Assembly: GCA_016213305.1 (NCBI GenBank)
Contig: JACRAV010000072.1
Coordinates: 1 to 6,213 of the forward strand
Direction: 5' to 3'
Length of the DNA stretch: 6,213 bases
DNA from: Candidatus Zixiibacteriota bacterium
GTDB taxonomy: Bacteria > Zixibacteria > MSB-5A5 > GN15 > FEB-12
A model generated the notes under the pieces. The model ran no database searches. It worked only from the letters and a program-made list of their open reading frames with translations, and was not told the DNA's origin. Below are positions 1-4,296 of the stretch, in pieces. A program made the position numbers and the translations under genes. How positions within the stretch are numbered: the first letter of the stretch is position 1; each line of letters starts with the position of its first letter.

Positions 1-72
1 CGCCCGTGACCGCGATCTATCTCTCTTAATGTACTTCGTTGACATACAACAATCCATATCTCAAGATACAAG

Positions 73-96
73 GTCGAAATCCCTTGTGGTTTCGAC
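73..96. promoter_or_regulatory. Hairpin or dyad upstream of the 94-residue gene
   Basis: GTCGAAA (73-79) is exactly complementary to TTTCGAC (90-96). The stem extends inward by one G.U and one C-G pair, giving 9 bp around a 6-base loop (82-87). There is no following T-run, so it is not an intrinsic terminator. It could be a protein-binding dyad or a structured 5' RNA element, especially if the TTGACA at 39-44 is a real -35 box. The function is unknown. Confidence 0.4.
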
Positions 97-149
97 AACG
101 TCGGTCCTGACCTGTCCACCTCGGCTTTCTCGCCGATGATCCGCAAACC

Positions 150-179
150 TTGAATTATCCCCGCCGACGATGGTATGTT
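150..179 (+). promoter_or_regulatory. Candidate promoter of the 94-residue gene
   Basis: TTGAAT (150-155) and TATGTT (174-179) are separated by 18 bases. The -10 box is preceded by TGg (171-173), an extended -10 element. Transcription would begin near 186 and leave a short leader carrying the strong Shine-Dalgarno at 193-200. Each hexamer matches the sigma-70 consensus at four of six positions. The call is by eye only. Confidence 0.4.
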
Positions 180-192
180 ACACGAAAGCGCG

Positions 193-200
193 AAAGGAGA
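193..200 (+). promoter_or_regulatory. Shine-Dalgarno that sets the start at 207
   Basis: AAAGGAGA lies six bases before ATG 207. This near-ideal ribosome binding site decides the start, against the longer reading from TTG 150, which has no ribosome binding site and would add an Arg-rich stretch of 19 residues overlapping the promoter. Confidence 0.8.
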
Positions 201-206
201 TTGCCC

Positions 207-491
207 ATGGTGTATGTTCATCCAGCCGGGGCGGCCGCGGCGGCCGCCATGATTCAGGCCATAAGAGCGTCGGGCGTTCTGGTCAGAATTGAGCCGGGAG
301 AATTCGCCAAACTTTTGACCAAGGTTGAGGAGCCGCTGGTCGTGACCAGTATCGGCGGCCTGTTCACGAAAAAATATCAGTACCTGACCAGCTACAAGGG
401 ACTGGCCTTCTTCACCTCGTCCACCGCGCAGCTTCAGCTACCCTACAAAGCCGAGATCGTGGCCGCCGGGAAGATCTGGATGCCCCAATAA
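207..491 (+). CDS. Conserved-looking hypothetical protein, 94 aa
   Basis: I cannot assign a function. The protein begins MVYVHPAG and has a run of six alanines (residues 9-14), then an alternating hydrophobic/charged region, a TSIGGLF turn (about 47-53) and a KYQYLTSYKGLAFFTSS segment (about 55-71). It ends in a short beta-like IVAAGKIWMPQ. There is no signal peptide, no clear membrane helix, no cysteine and no recognised catalytic motif, so a small cytosolic alpha/beta protein is likely. The start at ATG 207 is set by AAAGGAGA six bases upstream. Its codon use looks like that of its neighbours. hflX follows after 53 bases and has its own promoter-like signal, so co-transcription is possible but not required. 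The regular sequence and strong start signals make it a real gene rather than a chance frame. Confidence 0.8.
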   Translation: MVYVHPAGAAAAAAMIQAIRASGVLVRIEPGEFAKLLTKVEEPLVVTSIGGLFTKKYQYLTSYKGLAFFTSSTAQLQLPYKAEIVAAGKIWMPQ

Positions 492-529
492 TCGCGCATT
501 TGGCACAACCTAATCCGCCGCCGGAGCGT

Positions 530-547
530 TATACTGTGTAACTGATG
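530..547 (+). promoter_or_regulatory. -10 box nine bases before the hflX start
   Basis: TATACT (530-535) is followed by nine bases and then ATG 545, with no Shine-Dalgarno between. A transcript starting about seven bases after the -10 box would begin within a few bases of the ATG, giving a leaderless or nearly leaderless mRNA. No good -35 is seen at the usual distance; TTGGCA (500-505) is 24 bases away, which is too far. If the -10 box is false, the gene would be read from an upstream transcript without a ribosome binding site. Confidence 0.4.
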
Positions 548-1657
548 GTACTCACTTACGGCAAATCGCAAACGGAGAAGGCCTTTCTGGTCGGTCTGGC
601 GCACGGCTCGGCGCGCCGCGCGGATGTGGCTGAATCACTCGAAGAACTGGCTCGTCTGGCCGAATCGGCCGGAGCGAAAGTGGTCGGCAAACGGGTGCAG
701 TCCCGCCCGCGTCCTGATGCCGCCCTGTTCATCGGCAAAGGATTGGTCGAAGAAATCCGTCTGGCTCTCGCCGAGTGTCAGGGAAATTGCGTCATTTTCG
801 ATGATCCCCTATCCGCCGCTCAACAGCGCAACCTCGAAGAGGCGATCGGCGTCAAGGTCATCGACCGGAATATTCTGATTCTGGATATTTTCGCCACCCG
901 TGCCCGAACGGCGGCGGCCCGCCTCCAGGTCGAACTGGCCCAGCTTGAATACACCCTGCCGCGTCTGGCCGGCGCCTGGGTGCACTTCTCCAAACAGTAT
1001 GGCGGCATCGGCGCCAAAGGCCCCGGCGAAACACAGCTCGAAATCGACCGCCGCCGGGTGCGCATCAAAATCGAATATCTGAAAAAGAAACTGGAGAAGC
1101 TCGGCGTCCAGCGCGCCACCCAGCGTAAAGCCCGTCAGCGGCTGTTCAAAGTCGCGCTGGTCGGATATACCAACGCCGGCAAATCAACCCTGTTCAATGT
1201 CCTGACCAAATCCGAGGTCGGCACCGCCAATCAATTGTTCACCACTCTTGATTCCACCACCCGTGCCATGTCCGCCGGATATCCGGGGCAGGTGGTCTTC
1301 TCGGACACGGTCGGGTTTATCCACAAATTGCCCCATCAACTAGTCGAATCGTTCAAATCGACGCTCGAAGAGGTCGCCCTGGCCGACTTGTTGCTACAGG
1401 TCATCGATTGTTCCGATCCGGGCTGGGAGAAGTCCTCCGCCCAGACCCGAAAAGTGCTTATCGAAATAGGGGCAGGGGATATCCCGTACCTGCTGGTATA
1501 TAATAAAGTGGATAGTAATCCTGAATTCGATCCGGTCCCGGTCAGCGGTGTGCCGTCCTTTCTGATTTCGGCCACGAAGAAGACCGGCATCGCCGCCCTC
1601 AAAGCGGAGATCGTGGCCCGGGCGGCGACCGCCGCCAACTTCGTCGATTATCCTTAA
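545..1657 (+). CDS. hflX: GTPase HflX (ribosome-splitting factor)
   Basis: HflX is a translational GTPase that binds the 50S subunit and splits stalled or idle ribosomes, notably under heat stress. The N-terminal HflX domain (about 1-140) includes FIGKG (62-66), FDDPLSAAQQRNLE (85-98) and IDRNILILDIFATRA (106-120). The glycine-rich GGIGAKGPGETQLE follows at 153-166, then a coiled-coil linker (about 167-200). The G domain shows G1 GYTNAGKST (207-215), G2 around TTLDSTTR (233-240), G3 DTVGF (254-258), G4 NKVD (320-323) and G5 SATKK (342-346). An in-frame TAA at 539-541 sits just upstream, so ATG 545 is the start. At 370 residues the protein lacks the extra C-terminal domain of E. coli HflX (426 residues) and ends soon after the G domain. 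It has no visible Shine-Dalgarno. The identification is secure. Confidence 0.97.
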   Translation: MVLTYGKSQTEKAFLVGLAHGSARRADVAESLEELARLAESAGAKVVGKRVQSRPRPDAALFIGKGLVEEIRLALAECQGNCVIFDDPLSAAQQRNLEEAIGVKVIDRNILILDIFATRARTAAARLQVELAQLEYTLPRLAGAWVHFSKQYGGIGAKGPGETQLEIDRRRVRIKIEYLKKKLEKLGVQRATQRKARQRLFKVALVGYTNAGKSTLFNVLTKSEVGTANQLFTTLDSTTRAMSAGYPGQVVFSDTVGFIHKLPHQLVESFKSTLEEVALADLLLQVIDCSDPGWEKSSAQTRKVLIEIGAGDIPYLLVYNKVDSNPEFDPVPVSGVPSFLISATKKTGIAALKAEIVARAATAANFVDYP

Positions 1658-1683
1658 CTTCAGGCCGCTCCTGCCGATATACT
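1654..1683 (+). promoter_or_regulatory. Candidate promoter of the response regulator
   Basis: TTAACT (1654-1659) and TATACT (1678-1683) are 18 bases apart, with the -35 box overlapping the hflX stop codon. Transcription would start near 1690, immediately before or within the Shine-Dalgarno. This suggests that the regulator can be expressed independently of hflX, although readthrough from hflX is not blocked by any terminator seen here. Confidence 0.45.
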
Positions 1684-1687
1684 CTCT

Positions 1688-1696
1688 AAAGGAGAG
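1688..1696 (+). promoter_or_regulatory. Shine-Dalgarno supporting a GTG start
   Basis: AAAGGAGAG lies five bases before GTG 1702 and supports this unusual start codon. The protein that follows begins exactly where a receiver domain should. Confidence 0.8.
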
Positions 1697-1701
1697 CACA
1701 C

Positions 1702-2058
1702 GTGGCAAAAAGAGTACTCATCGTGGATGACAACCCCAATATGTCCACCCTCCTTTCGGAGATGCTCGAAGTCTTCGACTACGAGTCGGTGCGCGCCGAC
1801 GACGGCGACAAGGCGCTGGCCGAGCTTGGCAAAGGTGGATTTTCAATGGTGATCACCGACATGCGCATGCCCAACATGTCCGGACTGGAACTGCTTCGCG
1901 AAGTAAAGGCCAAATATCCGAGACTTCCCGTGGTGCTGATTTCCGGCTATTCGGTGAGCGAAATCGAACGCCAGTCGGGGGATGTCAAACCCGACGGCAT
2001 CCTGGGCAAGCCGCTCATGATGTCCGACATTGAGCGACTGGTTAACTCGCTGTTGTAA
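1702..2058 (+). CDS. Single-domain response regulator (CheY-like receiver)
   Basis: This 118-residue protein is a receiver domain and nothing else. The acidic pocket is D9-D10 (IVDDN). The phospho-acceptor is D53 in ITDMRMP. The conserved hydroxyl residue is S81 (LISGYS) and the conserved lysine is K103 (LGKPL), so every residue needed for phosphotransfer is present. There is no DNA-binding or enzymatic output domain, so it should work by protein contact or as a phosphorelay intermediate. No histidine kinase lies in the window, and its partner is unknown. Translation starts at GTG with a strong ribosome binding site. The Crp/Fnr regulator follows after 70 bases, with its own promoter-like sequence. 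The Spo0F/CheY type is secure, but the pathway is not. Confidence 0.93.
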   Translation: MAKRVLIVDDNPNMSTLLSEMLEVFDYESVRADDGDKALAELGKGGFSMVITDMRMPNMSGLELLREVKAKYPRLPVVLISGYSVSEIERQSGDVKPDGILGKPLMMSDIERLVNSLL

Positions 2059-2068
2059 TTTCAGGGCG

Positions 2069-2097
2069 TTTCCAGATCACCCGTCATTGCGTATATT
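2069..2097 (+). promoter_or_regulatory. Candidate promoter of the Crp/Fnr gene
   Basis: TTTCCA (2069-2074) and TATATT (2092-2097) are 17 bases apart. Transcription would start near 2104, inside the dyad at 2099-2120, so that only its right arm, which carries the Shine-Dalgarno, would be in the message. The hexamer matches are moderate. Confidence 0.4.
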
Positions 2098-2098
2098 C

Positions 2099-2120
2099 CC
2101 CTCTCGTTAAGAAGAGAGGG
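2099..2120 (+). promoter_or_regulatory. Dyad covering the Crp/Fnr Shine-Dalgarno
   Basis: CCCTCTC (2099-2105) pairs perfectly with GAGAGGG (2114-2120) across an 8-base loop. The right arm contains the GAGAGG Shine-Dalgarno, about nine bases before ATG 2129. In a transcript entering from upstream the hairpin would hide the ribosome binding site. As DNA, the dyad lies next to the -10 box and across the expected start of transcription, so it could instead be an operator, perhaps for autoregulation. The geometry is seen directly and the function is inferred. Confidence 0.5.
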
Positions 2121-2128
2121 TTGTATAT

Positions 2129-2824
2129 ATGCCGTCGAATTCCGCACATCTGATTACCCATCTGCAACGGTGCGTCCTTTTCTCGGATTTGCCCGAATCG
2201 CTGATCGTCCAACTGGCTTCGGCTTCGGCCCTCAAACAGGCGGCCCGCGACGAAATTCTTTTCTCGGATGGCGAACCCGCCCACTCATTCTTTGTCGTCG
2301 GAACCGGACGGGTCAAGGTTTTCAAAATGTCCCCCGACGGAAAAGAGCAGATCCTTTTGATCGCCAATCCGGGGGATACCTTTGCCGAAGCCGCCATGTT
2401 TTCCGGCGGCAATTTCCCCGCCTCGGCGCAGGCGCTGGCCGACTCTGAACTGGTGACGATCAGCCGCGAGAAGTTTATCGCGCTGGTGCACAAATCTCCC
2501 GACCTCGCCCTTAGCATCATCGCCCACTTCGCCGAACTATTGCGAAAATTGACCCGCCTCGTGGAAGAGATATCTCTTTCCGACGTCACCTCTCGCCTGG
2601 CGCATCACCTGTGTAGTTTTGTCGATCCCAAAACCGGGCGGCTGAAAACTAAAATCACACTCGCCGAAAAGAAGACCACTCTCGCCTCCCAGCTCGGCAC
2701 CATCCCCGAAACGCTCTCCCGGTCGCTGGCGAAACTTACCCGCGAGGGGGTGATCAAAGTGGACGGCAGAACAATCGAAATTCTCGACCCCGACCGGCTG
2801 GCCCAAATCGCCGGTGTAGAATGA
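2129..2824 (+). CDS. Crp/Fnr-family transcription regulator, DNR-like
   Basis: This is a 231-residue homodimeric-type DNA-binding regulator. The effector-binding beta-roll spans about 15-125, the dimerisation helix about 127-150 and the winged helix-turn-helix about 152-220. The recognition helix carries E194, S197 and R198 (ETLSR), the FNR-type ExxSR pattern, so a TTGAT-N4-ATCAA-like target is expected. It has only two cysteines (C15, C162), so it lacks the FNR iron-sulfur cysteine cluster. The roll has FAEAAMF (85-91) where CRP has its cAMP-binding segment, so cAMP sensing is unlikely. From memory, the segments GEPAH, FAEA-MF and ETLSR followed by DGR-IEILD resemble Pseudomonas DNR, a haem-dependent nitric oxide sensor; the ligand here is unproven. 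Its Shine-Dalgarno lies in a dyad. No nitrate or NO respiration gene lies in the window. Confidence 0.92.
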   Translation: MPSNSAHLITHLQRCVLFSDLPESLIVQLASASALKQAARDEILFSDGEPAHSFFVVGTGRVKVFKMSPDGKEQILLIANPGDTFAEAAMFSGGNFPASAQALADSELVTISREKFIALVHKSPDLALSIIAHFAELLRKLTRLVEEISLSDVTSRLAHHLCSFVDPKTGRLKTKITLAEKKTTLASQLGTIPETLSRSLAKLTREGVIKVDGRTIEILDPDRLAQIAGVE

Positions 2825-2833
2825 CTATCCGTG

Positions 2834-2857
2834 GTGTCAAGCCTCCCGGCCTGACAC
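2834..2857. promoter_or_regulatory. Hairpin between the Crp/Fnr and CDGSH genes
   Basis: GTGTCA (2834-2839) pairs with TGACAC (2852-2857). After one A/C mismatch the stem continues as GCC (2841-2843) with GGC (2848-2850), closing on a 4-base loop. No T-run follows, so it is not a standard terminator. It lies only ten bases after the Crp/Fnr stop and could be an RNA processing or stability element, or an operator. Confidence 0.4.
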
Positions 2858-2882
2858 TCTGCAAACCTGAAAGGATTCTCTC

Positions 2883-3077
2883 ATGGACCTCGGAAACATC
2901 AAAATCACCATCCGCCCCAACGGCTCGGCCAAAGTGGAATGTGCCAAGGCGGAGATTGTCATGCCCGACGGCTCGGTCGTCACCAAAGAAGGGGCGTTTT
3001 CACTCTGCCGATGCGGCCACTCGAAGAACAAGCCATTTTGTGACGGCGCTCACAAAGAGTGCGGGTTTGTGGGGTAA
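2883..3077 (+). CDS. CDGSH-type 2Fe-2S protein, 64 aa
   Basis: The C-terminal motif CRCGHSKNKPFCDGAH fits the CDGSH signature C-x-C-x2-S-x3-P-x-C-D-G-x-H. The expected cluster ligands are C42, C44, C53 and H57 (three Cys and one His, a 2Fe-2S cluster of the mitoNEET type). The usual Ser/Thr before the His is Ala56 here, a variation I believe is common in bacterial members. The first 40 residues form a short beta-rich part (IKITIRPNGSAKVEC, then a PDGSVV turn). There is no membrane anchor or signal peptide, so it should be a small cytosolic redox or cluster-transfer protein; its partner is unknown. The Shine-Dalgarno GAAAGGA (2869-2875) lies seven bases before ATG 2883. It lies 58 bases after the Crp/Fnr gene and could be co-transcribed with it. 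Confidence 0.92.
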   Translation: MDLGNIKITIRPNGSAKVECAKAEIVMPDGSVVTKEGAFSLCRCGHSKNKPFCDGAHKECGFVG

Positions 3078-3102
3078 CATCGGTCCGCCAGAATACCGCG
3101 CC

Positions 3103-3119
3103 TGTTCACTTTCTGAACA
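3103..3119. promoter_or_regulatory. Perfect 6-bp dyad, possible operator
   Basis: TGTTCA (3103-3108) and TGAACA (3114-3119) are exact inverted repeats around five bases (CTTTC). The size and spacing suit a dimeric repressor site. The arms point the opposite way from the GAAC-N4-GTTC LexA box of Gram-positive bacteria, so it is not called LexA. It lies 124 bases upstream of the lipoprotein start. The binding protein is unknown. Confidence 0.35.
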
Positions 3120-3230
3120 CCATCGACACTTAAAGGTTGTTCAATCAATGAGTGACGAATTCGGTCTTTATTGTCGATACCAATAGGAGGAATGACGACA
3201 GGAATTCCAGTCACTCAACTCCAAACCCCT

Positions 3231-3238
3231 GAGGAGGT
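3231..3238 (+). promoter_or_regulatory. Shine-Dalgarno that sets the lipoprotein start
   Basis: GAGGAGGT contains the ideal GGAGG (3233-3237), five bases before ATG 3243. It fixes the start there instead of at ATG 3171 or 3192. The signal peptide then begins properly with MKTRN. Confidence 0.85.
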
Positions 3239-3242
3239 ATCG

Positions 3243-3659
3243 ATGAAGACTCGCAACGCGATCTTGGCCGGAGTTTCGATTCTGGCAATAGCGCTGGCGG
3301 TCCTCGGCTGTGGCGGCTCCACGCCACCCCCGGCGCCGCTTTCGCAGTTCCAGCCCCAGATCGCCAACAACCCGGATAATTTCCAGTTCCAGGCCACGGC
3401 GGTCCAGAACGTGACGGCGATTGTGCAGTACATCTGGTCCAATTCCGGCACCCAGGCCTCGATCAACCATTCGTCGGCCGTGGATTCCGGTACGACCGTC
3501 GTCCAGCTCTTTGACGCCAACAATGTCGAAGTGTACAGCAGTGCGCTTCTGGCCAGCGGCACCCCGGCGACTTCCGCGGGCACGGCGGGCAACTGGAAAA
3601 TCAAAGTGACGCTTACGAACGTGTATGGAACGCTCAATTTCCGCGCCCAGATGATGTAA
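3243..3659 (+). CDS. Small lipoprotein of unknown function, 138 aa
   Basis: The N-terminus is a type II signal peptide: a positive MKTR start, a hydrophobic core (about 6-21) and the lipobox VLGC with the lipidated cysteine at C23. The Gly-Gly-Ser and Pro-rich tether (about 24-33) is typical of an exported, membrane-anchored protein. The mature part (about 40-138) is rich in Asn, Thr, Ser and alternating hydrophobics (for example NVTAIVQYIW, TTVVQLFD, NWKIKVTLTNV), suggesting an all-beta, immunoglobulin- or jelly-roll-like fold. Apart from C23 there is no cysteine, and no catalytic motif is visible. Position 25 (Gly) does not give a clear outer-membrane avoidance signal. It is followed by a strong terminator and is probably transcribed alone. 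I do not recognise the family, and the function is unknown. Confidence 0.88.
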   Translation: MKTRNAILAGVSILAIALAVLGCGGSTPPPAPLSQFQPQIANNPDNFQFQATAVQNVTAIVQYIWSNSGTQASINHSSAVDSGTTVVQLFDANNVEVYSSALLASGTPATSAGTAGNWKIKVTLTNVYGTLNFRAQMM

Positions 3660-3662
3660 TGT

Positions 3663-3685
3663 TCTAGTTCTGAAGTCGTACTAGA
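3663..3685 (+). repeat. Smaller inverted repeat abutting the terminator
   Basis: TCTAGT (3663-3668) pairs with ACTAGA (3680-3685) around 11 bases. Its right arm touches the first base of the terminator stem, so the two hairpins could stack or compete for one pair. It may extend the terminator or have no role. Confidence 0.35.
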
Positions 3686-3716
3686 GAACGGCCCTGCCCC
3701 GGGGCCGTTCTTCTTT
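3685..3716 (+). terminator. Rho-independent terminator after the lipoprotein
   Basis: AGAACGGCCC (3685-3694) pairs with GGGCCGTTCT (3702-3711), a perfect 10-bp GC-rich stem with a 7-base loop, followed by T-rich TTCTTT overlapping the end of the stem. It lies 26 bases after the lipoprotein stop. It also lies between convergent genes, and the minus-strand reading has only a weak T-run, so it acts mainly on the plus strand. Confidence 0.9.
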
Positions 3717-3726
3717 GCGGCAATAA

Positions 3727-4290
3727 CTATTCGTGAATACGCGCACCCTGCAAGGGCCTTGTCCTCCTCACCGCCGCCACCAATATTGGTATCAACACCA
3801 TCTGCAAAGCAATCCCCGGCAGGCCCGACACAATCGCCCCGCCGGTCGAGAACCATTTCGCCGCCGTGTACGGCAAATCCATGAATAATCCGAGCACCAA
3901 CAACCCCAGCCCGTACATGATCCGTCCGACAATCATCGCCGCGAACAGCGCGATATAGATATTCAATCTCAGCCGCTGGTACGCCATCCCCGCCACCAAT
4001 CCGTAGATCGGGAGCTCCATCGACATCAAAGGCACCGCATACGGCGGCGGCATCTGGGTCAACAGGTGCGAGATCGACGGCGCCAGCATGCCCACCACTA
4101 CTCCCGCCGCCGGTCCGACTAAAAATCCCGCGATCAGTACCGGAATGTGCATCGGCAAAAATACCCGTCCGGCGATACCGTATCCGATCGCGTTACCGAA
4201 CAAATGAAACGCTATGGGTAGCAAAACCGCCAGGGCCAGATAAAGCGCGGAGTGCGCAATCCATCGGCTGGGTGTTGTTACCGGTGTCAC
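3727..4290 (-). CDS. ECF-type transporter S component (membrane substrate-binding subunit)
   Basis: This 187-residue, very hydrophobic protein has about six membrane segments (roughly 11-32, 42-60, 62-78, 88-104, 109-135 and 155-174). This is the topology of S components, which bind a vitamin or related micronutrient and dock on an energising module (EcfT plus two ATPases). The block FLPMHIPVLIAGFLVGP (44-60) followed by PLMSMELPIYGLVAG (87-101) is typical of the ECF S-component family as I know it. A15-x3-A19 in the first helix may be the usual AxxxA docking motif. No ATPase or T subunit is in the window, so it probably shares a module encoded elsewhere. The GTG start (4290) is set by an in-frame TAG nine bases upstream, the stop of the methyltransferase gene, and has no clear Shine-Dalgarno. 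The substrate cannot be told from the sequence. Confidence 0.85.
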   Translation of the reverse strand: MTPVTTPSRWIAHSALYLALAVLLPIAFHLFGNAIGYGIAGRVFLPMHIPVLIAGFLVGPAAGVVVGMLAPSISHLLTQMPPPYAVPLMSMELPIYGLVAGMAYQRLRLNIYIALFAAMIVGRIMYGLGLLVLGLFMDLPYTAAKWFSTGGAIVSGLPGIALQMVLIPILVAAVRRTRPLQGARIHE

Positions 4291-4296
4291 TTGAAA

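Larger units (their letters stand above)
1..206. other. Left-edge region without a supported gene
   Basis: No convincing coding frame is seen here. A TGA in frame 1 at 7-9 could be the end of a gene cut by the left edge, but nothing supports this. The region holds a perfect TTGACA (39-44) without a good -10 partner (CAAGAT at 62-67 is the best at 17 bases), a 9-bp hairpin (73-96), a smaller 5-bp hairpin (TCGGC 121-125 with GCCGA 132-136) and the likely promoter of the 94-residue gene. No T-run follows either hairpin, so neither looks like a terminator. Confidence 0.5.
3078..3242 (+). other. Gap before the lipoprotein gene
   Basis: This 165-base gap has no clear sigma-70 promoter; TCGACA (3123-3128) is a fair -35 box without a matching -10. 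It contains a perfect dyad at 3103-3119. It also contains a 12-codon frame, ATG 3148 to TAG 3186 (MSDEFGLYCRYQ), whose stop overlaps a GGAGG at 3186-3190. An ATG at 3192 lies in frame with the lipoprotein but only one base after that GGAGG, which is too close for normal initiation. Confidence 0.4.

Noticed and set aside
231..247. Two GCGGCCGC (NotI) octamers one base apart, with a third at 6172-6179
   Set aside because: They are in-frame codons, for an alanine run in the 94-residue protein and for Ser-Gly-Arg-Glu in uvrA. They are not cloning-vector remnants.
3137..3148. TTGTTCAATCAA as a possible FNR/DNR box
   Set aside because: Only one half-site (ATCAA) is right, and the spacing is two bases short of TTGAT-N4-ATCAA.
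2821..3186. 121-codon frame starting with an ATGA overlap at the Crp/Fnr stop
   Set aside because: The overlap is typical of coupled genes, but the frame covers the CDGSH gene in another register, lacks a Shine-Dalgarno of its own, and gives a Ser/Arg/Pro-rich protein without a domain.
3215..3856. 213-codon minus-strand frame
   Set aside because: It is antisense to the lipoprotein, crosses the terminator and overlaps the end of the S component gene.
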